A DNA stretch of 51,553 nt from Mycobacterium sp. E2479. GTDB taxonomy: Bacteria > Actinomycetota > Actinomycetes > Mycobacteriales > Mycobacteriaceae. Positions 7,562-14,750 of this stretch are shown here, in pieces (the stretch's first letter is position 1; each line of letters begins with the position of its first letter). The stretch is taken from contig NZ_LZJR01000026.1 of NCBI RefSeq assembly GCF_001667925.1, positions 1 to 51,553 of the forward strand, in the 5' to 3' direction. The notes beneath the pieces were generated by a model. That model saw nothing but the letters and a program-made list of their open reading frames with translations, had not been told where the DNA came from and did not search any database. A program made the position numbers and the translations under genes.

Positions 7562-8350
7562 TCAATAATCGGGTATCGGCAGCGGCGAATTGTTCGAGTC
7601 GATGCCGCCATCGACGTGGAACGTCGCGTTGGTCGCGTAACAGTCGCGGGTGGACAGGTACACCGCGAGCCGTCCGAGATCCTCGACGTCGCCCAGCCGA
7701 TGCAGCGGGGTGGCCTCCTGCATCTTCTCCAATGAGCCGGGCATCAGATCCAGGCTGCCCTTCAGGCCGTCGGTGGCGAAGGACCCCAGGGCGATGGCGT
7801 TGACGCGAATCTTCGGGGCGAGTTCCTGTGCCATTGCGCGGGTGAGCGCTTCCAGGCCGCCCTTGGCAACGCAATAGGCGGTCAGCGCCCGGATGCCGAA
7901 ACGTGCCGAGCCCGACGAGATATTGATGATGGAACCGTGTCCGGCGCTGAGCATGTGGGGCGCCACAAGCTGACTCATGATGAAGGCCGACGTCACACAC
8001 CAGTCGAAGGTGTGCCGGAAGTCTTCGTCGGTGATGTCGAGGAATCGCGCGTAGGTCGACCCGCCGACGTTGTTGACCAGAATGTCGATGCGGCCGAGGC
8101 GCTCCATGGCCGTGCTGACGACCCGCTCTGAATCCGGACGACGCATCGCGTCCGCGACGAGTGCCAGCCCCTTGCCGCCCGCGGCCTCGATACCCTCAAT
8201 GGTGCCAACGATATCCGCCTCGGTCCGCGCGGTCCCGACCACGGTGGCGCCCGCCTCCGCCAGCACCCGGGCGATGCCCGCGCCCACACCCTTGCCGGCT
8301 CCGGTGACGATCGCAACCTGTCCGTCCAGCCTGAACTGCTCCAATGCCAT
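7562..8350 (-). CDS. Short-chain dehydrogenase/reductase
   Basis: A classical SDR of 262 residues with TGAGKGVGAGIA for cofactor binding, NNVGG, SSGSARFG carrying the catalytic Ser, YCVAK, and the C-terminal FHVDGGIDSNN. Length and motifs fit an enoyl- or ketoacyl-type or alcohol dehydrogenase. The start is the ATG at 8348-8350 (MALEQFRLDGQVAIVTGAG), preceded by GGAGGAG. The frame continues open far upstream across the divergent TetR gene, but that extension is not coding. This is the first gene of the minus-strand operon that continues to 5583. A near-ideal promoter with an overlapping palindrome lies 38-67 bp upstream. Confidence 0.9.
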   Translation of the reverse strand: MALEQFRLDGQVAIVTGAGKGVGAGIARVLAEAGATVVGTARTEADIVGTIEGIEAAGGKGLALVADAMRRPDSERVVSTAMERLGRIDILVNNVGGSTYARFLDITDEDFRHTFDWCVTSAFIMSQLVAPHMLSAGHGSIINISSGSARFGIRALTAYCVAKGGLEALTRAMAQELAPKIRVNAIALGSFATDGLKGSLDLMPGSLEKMQEATPLHRLGDVEDLGRLAVYLSTRDCYATNATFHVDGGIDSNNSPLPIPDY

Positions 8351-8387
8351 GCCGGCTCTCCTCCGATGTGCGGTGTGGTGCGCGTTC

Positions 8388-8417
8388 AATCTATGGAGGT
8401 TGCTGACTAAAGTCAAC
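8388..8417 (-). promoter_or_regulatory. Promoter with overlapping palindromic operator (site 1)
   Basis: On the minus strand TTGACT (8411-8416), a 17-bp spacer and TAGATT (8388-8393) form a strong SigA-type promoter for the 8350-to-5583 operon. The -35 is embedded in the palindrome GCTGACTAAAGTCAAC (8402-8417, plus strand). The same 16-bp element recurs at 10354-10369 and, in its most symmetrical form, at 10504-10519. A protein bound here would block RNA polymerase. The divergent TetR gene at 8559 is the obvious candidate. Confidence 0.65.
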
Positions 8418-8558
8418 GAATCTCGAGAACAGATATCCGTCAAGGAGGGTGGCATCTGACAATGACAAGTTCTGCGAGCCTTTTTCGCCGAGACGCGGCA
8501 TACTGGTCGGGTTAGCCTCGAAACCCTGGCATGAGTCAGGTCAACCGTGAGGGAAGCA

Positions 8559-9158
8559 ATGGCTGTGACAGACCGGCTGTCGGCACGAGAAGCTAAGCGA
8601 CTGCAGACGCGGGAGCGACTGATGGGCGCCGCGATCGGCGAGTTCGCCCGCGCCGGGATGGCCCAGGCCGACGTGGGGGCCATAGTGGCCGCCGCAGGCG
8701 TGGCCCACGGGACTTTCTTCTTCCACTTCCCCACTAAAGAGCACGTGCTGCTCGAGCTGGAGCGCCGCGAAGAGGACCGAATCGCCAAGCAGTTCGCGCA
8801 ATTCCTGAAGTCCAAACACGACCTCGCTGCGGCGTTGAACGAGGCGGTCCGGTTGGTCGTCGGATTGGAACGCCGCCTGGGCGATCGGCTCTTCAATGAC
8901 TTTCTCGCGCTGCACTTCTCCCAAACTCGTCCGCAGACCGAAGACGGCAGGGATCATCCGCTGATCGTCTTGGTCGCCCGGGAGATCGCGCAGGCCCAAG
9001 AACGCGGCGAGACGGATGCGGACGTCAATCCGATGAACAGTGCGGTGTTCTTCTTGCTGGGTCTCTATGCGCTGTTGATCACCACCAACCACTGGCCGAC
9101 CGGTCACACGTTGCTGAAAGACTATGTCGCGAGGACCTTGCGCAGCCTGAAACCATGA
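8559..9158 (+). CDS. TetR/AcrR family transcriptional regulator
   Basis: A regulator of about 199 residues. The start is taken at the ATG at 8559-8561, preceded by GAGGGAAG; a GTG four codons upstream is an alternative. The DNA-binding domain covers about residues 10-58 (LMGAAIGEFARAGMAQADVGAIVAAAGVAHGTFFFHFPTKEHVL), with recognition helix GVAHGTFFFHF. The C-terminal helical domain has a hydrophobic patch (FFLLGLYALLI) typical of the dimer interface. It is divergent from the SDR/reductase operon and convergent with the 9169-10272 reductase gene, centred among three promoters that share one palindrome. This makes it the likely repressor of the block, with a lipid or lipid-CoA inducer as a plausible but unproven ligand. 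Confidence 0.9.
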   Translation: MAVTDRLSAREAKRLQTRERLMGAAIGEFARAGMAQADVGAIVAAAGVAHGTFFFHFPTKEHVLLELERREEDRIAKQFAQFLKSKHDLAAALNEAVRLVVGLERRLGDRLFNDFLALHFSQTRPQTEDGRDHPLIVLVAREIAQAQERGETDADVNPMNSAVFFLLGLYALLITTNHWPTGHTLLKDYVARTLRSLKP

Positions 9159-9168
9159 CACGGCCGCG

Positions 9169-10272
9169 TCAGGGCCGTATCACGCCACGCAGCGGCATCA
9201 GCCCGAGTTCCTTGTGGGACATGAACCCCGGCGGGGCGTCGCAGACCGCGGGAATGGCGTTCGCCGGGCCCATCGCGGTCCAGGTATAGCCGGGCAGCGC
9301 GTAACCGCCGTTCGGGTCTTGCGCGCCCTGCAGGATCAGCTCGGTGGACGAGTCGCCCTCGATCACTATGCGGTAGTGGTAATGCTGAGGCCAATCCTCC
9401 TGCGGCTCAATGGCATCGAAGGTGTCCATCGTGTATATCTCATGAAAGATCACAAGGGGCCTGCCCTCAACCCAAGCCGTCCACTTGTGATGCTGGCGAG
9501 CGACCGTGCCCTTCTTGATCACGCCCTTGAAGCCCGGCATGTCGCTGGTCTCTCCCCCTTCGAAGGGAATGTCGCGCGTGGCGTGCCCCAGCTCCACCTC
9601 CGTCGTGTATCTCTCGACCGTCTTACCCATCCCCTCCACAACCATTGCCATCGACTGTGCGAACAATGGCCAGGCTTGTCCCAACAGGTTCGGGCCGTCC
9701 TCGAACCCGGCCGGATCGCTGCCCATTCCCATCTCATACAGGTACTTCAACGTGTCCCGACCGAAGTTCACCACCTCGTAGATGTGAATGGTGTCGATCT
9801 GACTGACGATTCGGGCCAGCGTCAGCACGAGTAGGTCTCCGGCAAAACCGGGGTTGACACCACCCGCATGAAACGACGTCCCACCCTCGTGGCAGGCGGC
9901 ATCGATCTTGTCGATGTCCGCCTTGCTGTGTTCGGTTCGATACCACCAGGCACCGCCGGACGCGACGACGTTCTTGCCCCCGCGCAGTAGGCGGCACACC
10001 TCATCGGGGTCAGACCATAGCGGCGCATAAAACACGCAATCGGCGTCCAGTGCCTCGATGGCGGCTTTGTCGGTCGTAGCCAGCACCCCGGTCGGCGCTT
10101 TGCCGCAGAGCTCACCGGCGTCCTTGCCCACCTTCTCCGGACGATTGCACAGCACCCCGACCAATTCATAGGCAGGGTTGTGTACGAAATGACGGAGCGC
10201 AATCGTGCCGACATTCCCTACGCCCCACTGGATTACACGATACTTCTTCCCGGCCGGCGATTTGAGCGCCAT
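9169..10272 (-). CDS. DapB/2,4-diaminopentanoate dehydrogenase-like oxidoreductase (paralogue 2)
   Basis: A 367-residue member of the same oxidoreductase group as 6415-7497 and 15205-16263. Visible segments are the Rossmann fingerprint VIQWGVGNVGTIALRHF, then DADCVFYAPLWSD and GGVNPGFAGDLLVL. A C-terminal sheet domain holds ARQHHKWTAWVEGRPL. The ATG at 10270-10272 has a good ribosome-binding site (AAAGGAGTAGC); an upstream in-frame extension of 27 codons lacks one and runs into the promoter. It is a single minus-strand gene ending 10 bp from the convergent TetR gene. The conserved GxNPGF loop is shared by all three paralogues, so they may act on one substrate class. The actual reaction is unknown. 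Confidence 0.85.
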   Translation of the reverse strand: MALKSPAGKKYRVIQWGVGNVGTIALRHFVHNPAYELVGVLCNRPEKVGKDAGELCGKAPTGVLATTDKAAIEALDADCVFYAPLWSDPDEVCRLLRGGKNVVASGGAWWYRTEHSKADIDKIDAACHEGGTSFHAGGVNPGFAGDLLVLTLARIVSQIDTIHIYEVVNFGRDTLKYLYEMGMGSDPAGFEDGPNLLGQAWPLFAQSMAMVVEGMGKTVERYTTEVELGHATRDIPFEGGETSDMPGFKGVIKKGTVARQHHKWTAWVEGRPLVIFHEIYTMDTFDAIEPQEDWPQHYHYRIVIEGDSSTELILQGAQDPNGGYALPGYTWTAMGPANAIPAVCDAPPGFMSHKELGLMPLRGVIRP

Positions 10273-10313
10273 TGCTACTCCTTTGCATGGCCGCAACGAC
10301 TGAGCGCTCGCTG

Positions 10314-10369
10314 AGCGTAGGCACCCTGTGAACAGCATGTCAACGGTTATCAAGCTGACTTATGTCAGT
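10314..10369 (-). promoter_or_regulatory. Promoter of the 9169-10272 gene and palindrome site 2
   Basis: On the minus strand TTGACA (10338-10343), 18 bp and TACGCT (10314-10319) form a good promoter 42 bp before the start codon. Just upstream of the -35 lies GCTGACTTATGTCAGT (10354-10369, plus strand), an imperfect copy of the palindromes at 8402-8417 and 10504-10519. Its position above the -35 would suit either repression by looping or activation. Confidence 0.5.
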
Positions 10370-10503
10370 CGTAGTGGCCAAACAGCGCGGACTGCGGGGG
10401 GCCGGACTCGAATCCGGCAGCTATTCCATCAAACACGTCGGACTAACTGACGCGAGCCGGTTCCGTTTTCCGTTGGTTGCACTAGATGATTCACAGGCCT
10501 TCT
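10370..10503. other. Control region with a perfect hairpin-forming inverted repeat
   Basis: This stretch separates divergent promoters and encodes no protein. Its one clear structure is GCCGGA-CTCGAA-TCCGGC at 10401-10418: 6-bp arms and a 6-nt loop, flanked on the left by a run of six G. It superficially resembles a tRNA T-arm on the minus strand, but the loop is 6 nt and no acceptor, D or anticodon arms are seen. It may be an additional protein-binding site. Confidence 0.4.
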
Positions 10504-10529
10504 GCTGACTACAGTCAGCCTGTTATAGT
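10504..10529 (+). promoter_or_regulatory. Palindromic operator (site 3) and -10 of the membrane-gene operon
   Basis: GCTGACTACAGTCAGC at 10504-10519 is a perfect inverted repeat with 7-bp arms and a 2-bp centre. Four bases downstream is TATAGT (10524-10529), a good -10. No convincing -35 is visible; TTCTGC-like bases at 10500 are weak. The operator sits between -35 and -10, the usual place for repression. A further GCTGACC half-site follows at about 10536. The operon's first gene starts 36 bp after the -10. Confidence 0.55.
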
Positions 10530-10565
10530 GCACAAGCTGACCCAATCAGGAGACGTGGAGGGTTT

Positions 10566-11312
10566 GTGAATCTGCCGAAGCTGCACCAGCGCAATGCCGG
10601 CAGCGATGACTCCGCCGCAATCTCCAGCGGCGCCGCGCAGGCGAGTCTGACAATCGACGAACACATGGAACGCTCGCACCTCGCGCAGCGCCAGGCCGAT
10701 AAGTGGCTCGTATCGGGCAGTCTCTTGATCGGTACCGCGGCACTGGGCGTCTTGGGGTTGCCGCTGTTTCTCTGGGGAGTTCGCCTGCAGCGCCGCGCCC
10801 AACGAGATGGCCTGTCCGTTCGGCCCATGCTGGTGACGTTGCTCGGCTATCTCGTCATCATCGACGCCGCCATCAACACCGTCGGGTGGGCCCTTGACCT
10901 GGTGGCGAACCACACCCTGCTGGCCCGCGTGCTGCTCAACGGTTGGGGCAACATGTTCGACGCCGGCTACTTCTGGCACTACAACGAACTGTGGGTCGGC
11001 GGCGCGGCGGGCCCGGGCGAAAAAGCACTGGAAGTCGGCCTCATTCTGACCGTCTTCACCATGCGCATCGCCGCGGCCATCGGTTTCCTGCAGATGAAAC
11101 GCTGGGGTCATCAGTGGATGGTCATCACCTGCTGGATGGGCGTGGTCATCTGGATTACCTACGTTTTCAACATGACCATGTTCGCCGACGTGCGCTTCGC
11201 TGGCGTCGTGCTGCCGGTCGTCGGCTGGTGGCTCTACGACATCTTCTACATCACCCCGTTCCTGGCCATCCCCTACCTGCACACCGTCAACCGCGAACTG
11301 TTCTCCGACTGA
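10566..11312 (+). CDS. Polytopic membrane protein of unknown family (paralogue A1)
   Basis: A 248-residue integral membrane protein starting at GTG after GGAGGG. Hydrophobic segments fall at about residues 47-70, 88-112, 155-177, 183-205 and 212-235. Between the second and third is a strongly conserved polar loop, [20 protein letters not shown] (about 127-146), with Asp132, His138 and Glu141. Other polar residues kept in the paralogue at 14012-14737 are His182, Asp208, Asp225 and His239. I do not recognise the family. It opens an operon that also encodes a NorD-like and a NorQ-like protein, which usually insert metal into or remodel a partner enzyme. It is therefore a candidate catalytic or metal-binding subunit, which is inference. 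There is no signal peptide beyond the first membrane segment. Confidence 0.85.
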   Translation: MNLPKLHQRNAGSDDSAAISSGAAQASLTIDEHMERSHLAQRQADKWLVSGSLLIGTAALGVLGLPLFLWGVRLQRRAQRDGLSVRPMLVTLLGYLVIIDAAINTVGWALDLVANHTLLARVLLNGWGNMFDAGYFWHYNELWVGGAAGPGEKALEVGLILTVFTMRIAAAIGFLQMKRWGHQWMVITCWMGVVIWITYVFNMTMFADVRFAGVVLPVVGWWLYDIFYITPFLAIPYLHTVNRELFSD

Positions 11313-11356
11313 AATGCGCGGGCTGAAATCCACTACGTCACCGAGGAAGTCACATC

Positions 11357-11461
11357 ATGGGCTATTTGTGGGAGATCCTTCGCTACGTCGCCGCGTGGGG
11401 CGGGACCGGACTGATCATCTGGTTCTGGTACTGGCTGTTCTCGAACATCGGCACGTTCTGA
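11357..11461 (+). CDS. 34-residue single-span membrane micro-protein
   Basis: A short open frame, MGYLWEILRYVAAWGG followed by a Trp-rich hydrophobic helix (LIIWFWYWLF) and ending SNIGTF. GAGGAAG lies 10 bp before the ATG at 11357-11359. It fits between the first polytopic gene (45 bp downstream of it) and the VWA gene, all on one strand. One membrane helix with many aromatics is typical of small accessory subunits of respiratory or oxygenase membrane complexes. A second micro-protein of the same kind lies at 13887-14015 beside the second polytopic gene, which argues that both are real. Too short for family assignment. Confidence 0.65.
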   Translation: MGYLWEILRYVAAWGGTGLIIWFWYWLFSNIGTF

Positions 11462-11500
11462 GCAGTCAAGCGGGTTGCCGCGACGCACGGAAATCGACCG

Positions 11501-13039
11501 ATGGTTGAACAATTCGACGGTCAAGCGATGGCGCTGGAGCGGGGTTGCTCGGTGACGGCGGTCGCGCTGAGCGACCAACGCCGCGAAGGCATCCGGCTGG
11601 TCACCGGCGACCGGCGTGGCTTCGGATTGAATCCAGCCCTCACCTTCGTTCACGTCCCCTATCCTGCGATGACCGATTGGACGCGCAGGACCCTGACATG
11701 TGGTGTGGCCCTGCAATGTTCACCATCGAAAGAACGCGTCACGCAGTATCGCCTCAACCAGCTCTCCGCCCGCGAGCTGCGTGCACTCACGCTCGTCGAG
11801 GCCGGCGTCGCCCTCGGCTGGATCGCCACGCGCTGGCCGGGCCTGCTCCCGGAGGTCCGACGACTCCTGCCCGACGTTCCCACCGAATCCGGCGACCTGG
11901 CCGGCGACGAAATGCTCAAGCGGGCAATCCTATTGGCGGCCACGGGCCAGGAACTGTCCATTCATCCGCTGCTGGGCTCGTTGCCGTGGGCGTACACGGC
12001 GCCGCAGGGATTAACCGATAAATTGCGACGCAGCTTCGGCAGGATGCCCTGGACCACGACGCAGAAACGTATGCCGCGACCATATTCGGTTCCGGTCGGG
12101 GGCGACGGGGGTGTCCGCAACCCCAACCTGCCGCCGCCGAGCCGGCCGCAGGACAACGACCTCGACGTCACACCCGAACATCGGCCAGGGATCCCCTATC
12201 CCGAATGGAACATGTGGACACAGCGATTCCTGCGCGACCACGTCGCCTTGATAGAGCGGGCCGAACATGAAGACGGTCGGCACGCCCGCCGCCCAGTGCC
12301 GGTGGCCGTCGACGTGCGCAAGTGGTTCGAAGAGCACACGCACCGCGCGATGACGGATCGCCTCGAAGACGGCTCTGACCTCGATGTCGACCAATACGTG
12401 AGCCACTACATCGACCTGGTGACCGGCGAGGCCAAAGAGCCCAAGGTATTCCGCGACTTGCTGCCCGGCAGCCGCGATGTCACCACGGCGCTGCTGCTCG
12501 ACGGCAGTTCGTCGTTGGGCGTGCATGGCGGCCGCATTTTTCAGCTGGAATTGGCCTGTGCCGATGCGCTTTCGCGTGCAATGACGCTGGCACGTGAGCG
12601 ACATGGTGTTTTCGTCTTCACCGGCAACACTCGCCATCGAGTCGAAGTTCGCTGCCTCAAGGACTTCGAAGACCGCCGGTTCGTACCGCCGAGCCGGCTG
12701 GGCTTGTCCACCGGCGGATACACCAGGCTCGGTGCGCCCCTGCGCCATTTGACGAACCGATTGCTGGCGCAGGCCGCCGAGCGCCGCCTGCTGATCGTTA
12801 TCGGTGACGGCCTGATCTCCGATGAAGGGTACGAAGGCCGGTATGCCTGGGCCGACGCCGCGCACGCCGTCGAGGAGGCCAACCAGGCCGGGGTGTCCAT
12901 CTACTACGTGGGTGTTGGACCCACCCGCGTCGATCCCCTACCCGAGGTGTTCGGGCCCCGGCGGTCGCAGCGTATCCGGCGCATCGAGGAGCTGCCCCGG
13001 GTACTGGCCCATGTCCACCGTGAACTGGTCGCCGCCTGA
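11501..13039 (+). CDS. VWA-domain protein, NorD/CbbO-like
   Basis: A 512-residue cytoplasmic protein whose C-terminal third is a von Willebrand factor A domain with a complete metal-ion-dependent adhesion site. DGSSS begins at Asp334 and is followed by the Thr of GGYTRLG and the Asp of VIGDG. The N-terminal helical half (ELRALTLVEAGVALGW, then the PEVRRLLPDVP region) resembles NorD and CbbO, partners of the NorQ/CbbQ ATPases. Those ATPases open or metallate nitric oxide reductase, Rubisco or similar enzymes. It is followed after 22 bp by the matching ATPase gene. The ribosome-binding site is weak (CGGAAATCG). The only new context is the membrane-protein genes on both sides, which are the likely clients. 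Confidence 0.88.
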   Translation: MVEQFDGQAMALERGCSVTAVALSDQRREGIRLVTGDRRGFGLNPALTFVHVPYPAMTDWTRRTLTCGVALQCSPSKERVTQYRLNQLSARELRALTLVEAGVALGWIATRWPGLLPEVRRLLPDVPTESGDLAGDEMLKRAILLAATGQELSIHPLLGSLPWAYTAPQGLTDKLRRSFGRMPWTTTQKRMPRPYSVPVGGDGGVRNPNLPPPSRPQDNDLDVTPEHRPGIPYPEWNMWTQRFLRDHVALIERAEHEDGRHARRPVPVAVDVRKWFEEHTHRAMTDRLEDGSDLDVDQYVSHYIDLVTGEAKEPKVFRDLLPGSRDVTTALLLDGSSSLGVHGGRIFQLELACADALSRAMTLARERHGVFVFTGNTRHRVEVRCLKDFEDRRFVPPSRLGLSTGGYTRLGAPLRHLTNRLLAQAAERRLLIVIGDGLISDEGYEGRYAWADAAHAVEEANQAGVSIYYVGVGPTRVDPLPEVFGPRRSQRIRRIEELPRVLAHVHRELVAA

Positions 13040-13061
13040 ACGCCGACCCGCTGAGGAAGAG

Positions 13062-13871
13062 ATGACCACCGACACGTATTTCGCCAACGGCAACGAAGTT
13101 CAGCTGTTCGAGCAGGCATTCCACCGACGTATCCCGGTGATGCTCACCGGCCCCACCGGCTGCGGCAAGACCCGGTTCGTCGAGCACATGGGCACATTGC
13201 TGCAGCGGCCCGTCGTCACCATCAGTTGCCACGACGACCTCACCAGCTCCGATCTCGTCGGCCGCTTCATGGTCACGGGCGGTGATGTCGTCTGGACCGA
13301 CGGCCCGCTGACCCGGGCCGTCAAAGCCGGCGCCATCTGCTACCTCGACGAAGTCGTCGAGGCCCGCCACGACTCCCTGGCCATCCTGCATTCGCTTACC
13401 GATCACCGGCGCTCGCTCTACCTCGACCGCGCCGGCGAGGTCGTGCAAGCGCCCGAGGAGTTCATGCTGGTGTGCTCGTACAACCCCGCCTATCGCAGCT
13501 CACTCAAGGAGCTCAAACCCTCGTTCCGGCAACGGTTCGCCACGCTGGCGATGCACTATCTGCCGCCGGGCCGTGAGGCCGAGGTGATCGTCGCCGAATC
13601 GGGAATCCCGTTGGCCACCGCGCGACGGCTGGTCGCATGCGCCGTCGCGATCCGCACCGCTGACCAAGCCTTCCACTTCGAGCCGCCGTCCACCCGGGTA
13701 CTGGTTACCGCTGCGCAGTTGATAGCCGCCGGCGCAACCGAGTTGGATGCGGCCGACGCATGCATACTCGCGCCGCTGAGCACCGAGGGTGCGGTCACCG
13801 ACGGGCTCCGCGAAGTCGCGGCTGCCAGCCTCGGCAGCTCGAATACGTCCGCCGCATCAAGCAGTTCTTAG
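13062..13871 (+). CDS. AAA+ ATPase of the MoxR class, NorQ/CbbQ/NirQ family
   Basis: A 269-residue AAA+ ATPase. Walker A is GPTGCGKT (residues 30-37) and Walker B is ICYLDEV with Asp96-Glu97. HDDLTSSDLVGRF in between is the typical NorQ/CbbQ segment. The sensor region is LVCSYNPAYRSSLKELKPSFRQRF, with the arginine finger near its end. The ATG at 13062-13064 is preceded by GAGGAAGAG; the frame stays open upstream inside the VWA gene but that is not coding. Members form hexamers that work with the VWA partner to remodel a metalloenzyme. No nor, cbb or gvp target gene is nearby. The last residues are Ser/Ala-rich and probably disordered. Confidence 0.93.
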   Translation: MTTDTYFANGNEVQLFEQAFHRRIPVMLTGPTGCGKTRFVEHMGTLLQRPVVTISCHDDLTSSDLVGRFMVTGGDVVWTDGPLTRAVKAGAICYLDEVVEARHDSLAILHSLTDHRRSLYLDRAGEVVQAPEEFMLVCSYNPAYRSSLKELKPSFRQRFATLAMHYLPPGREAEVIVAESGIPLATARRLVACAVAIRTADQAFHFEPPSTRVLVTAAQLIAAGATELDAADACILAPLSTEGAVTDGLREVAAASLGSSNTSAASSSS

Positions 13872-13886
13872 AAAGGAGCAACCGGC

Positions 13887-14015
13887 ATGGACCGACAGGA
13901 GGAGAAGCGCAAGAGGGCGCTCATAGTCTTCCAGATCTTCATCTACGGCTACCTGCTCGTGATGTTCGGCATCCAGCTCTACATGTCGTTTGCCCGCGGA
14001 TGGTGGGATCTGTGA
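13887..14015 (+). CDS. 42-residue single-span membrane micro-protein
   Basis: A short frame beginning MDRQEEKRKRALIVFQ: a charged cytoplasmic head followed by one hydrophobic helix (IFIYGYLLVMFGIQLYM) and the end FARGWWDL. A strong site (GAAAGGAGC) lies just before the ATG at 13887-13889. Its TGA overlaps the GTG start of the next polytopic gene by 4 bp (GTGA), so translation is coupled. This coupling, the clear ribosome-binding site and the parallel with 11357-11461 make it a real gene. It is probably a stabilising subunit of the neighbouring membrane protein; function is otherwise unknown. Confidence 0.75.
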   Translation: MDRQEEKRKRALIVFQIFIYGYLLVMFGIQLYMSFARGWWDL

Positions 14016-14737
14016 ACATACCTCTGCTGAAACGACATTCGGACGGCATACCAGCCAGCTCCGAGGAATCGGTAAGCCTCGAGGATCACCACGAAGAATC
14101 CCGCCGAGCTCAGCGCCGCGCCGACACGTGGATGGTCGCCGGCGCCGCGCTGATGGGCATGTGGGCGCCGGGCCTGATCGGATTTCCCATTTTCATGCGT
14201 GGGGTATGGCTACAGCGCCAGGCGCTGCGCGCCGGCCTGTCGGTCCGGCCCATGATCGTCACCCTGATCGGCTATCTGGTGCTGATCGACGGGATGCTCA
14301 ACAGCCTGGGCTGGGCCCTGGACCTGGTGGCCAACCACACGCTGATCAACCGCGTCCTGATGGTCGGGTGGGGCAACATGTTCGACGCCGGTTATTTCTG
14401 GCACTACAACGAGCTGTGGGTCGGGGGCGCAGCGGGGCCTGGCGAGAAAGCCTATGTCGCCGGCCTGATCCTGACGGTCTTCTCGATGCGGGTGGCGGCG
14501 GCCATCGGGTTCTTACAAATGAAGCGCTGGGGTCATCAGTGGATGGTCATCACCTGCTGGATGGGCGTGGTGATCTGGTCGGCCTACGTCTTCAACATGA
14601 CCATGTTCGCCGACGTGCGATATGCCGGTGTCGTCTTCCCGGTGATCGGCTGGTGGCTCTACGACATCTTCTACATCACCCCGTTCCTGGCCATCCCCTA
14701 CCTGCACACCGTCAATCGCGAAATCTTCTCCGACTAG
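14012..14737 (+). CDS. Polytopic membrane protein of unknown family (paralogue A2)
   Basis: A 241-residue paralogue of the 10566-11312 product, starting at a GTG that overlaps the stop of the micro-protein gene. The first 45 residues differ. The rest is very similar: the loop [16 protein letters not shown] and the segment [17 protein letters not shown] are identical, and both proteins end with YLHTVNRE and FSD. Hydrophobic segments match those of A1. Two near-identical subunits encoded around one ATPase/VWA pair suggest a heteromeric complex or two enzymes sharing one chaperone. The family is not recognised, and the conserved Asp, His and Glu residues are only candidate ligands. Confidence 0.85.
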   Translation: MNIPLLKRHSDGIPASSEESVSLEDHHEESRRAQRRADTWMVAGAALMGMWAPGLIGFPIFMRGVWLQRQALRAGLSVRPMIVTLIGYLVLIDGMLNSLGWALDLVANHTLINRVLMVGWGNMFDAGYFWHYNELWVGGAAGPGEKAYVAGLILTVFSMRVAAAIGFLQMKRWGHQWMVITCWMGVVIWSAYVFNMTMFADVRYAGVVFPVIGWWLYDIFYITPFLAIPYLHTVNREIFSD

Positions 14738-14750
14738 CAAGGAGCGTGCC

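Noticed and set aside
8351..8896. N-terminal extension of the 7562-8350 dehydrogenase to about 444 residues
   Set aside because: The extension is antisense to the TetR gene and lacks protein character; the ATG at 8350 has GGAGGAG and a normal SDR start.
10401..10418. Possible tRNA gene 3' end (T-arm-like TTCGA loop)
   Set aside because: The loop is 6 nt, and the acceptor, D and anticodon arms cannot be drawn around it on either strand.
10566..14737. Polytopic paralogues as PmoA/PmoC of a copper membrane monooxygenase
   Set aside because: Size and helix number are similar and WGHxxW-like bits occur, but the known copper-ligand spacing could not be matched by eye and no PmoB-like cupredoxin protein is encoded. 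Kept only as something to test.
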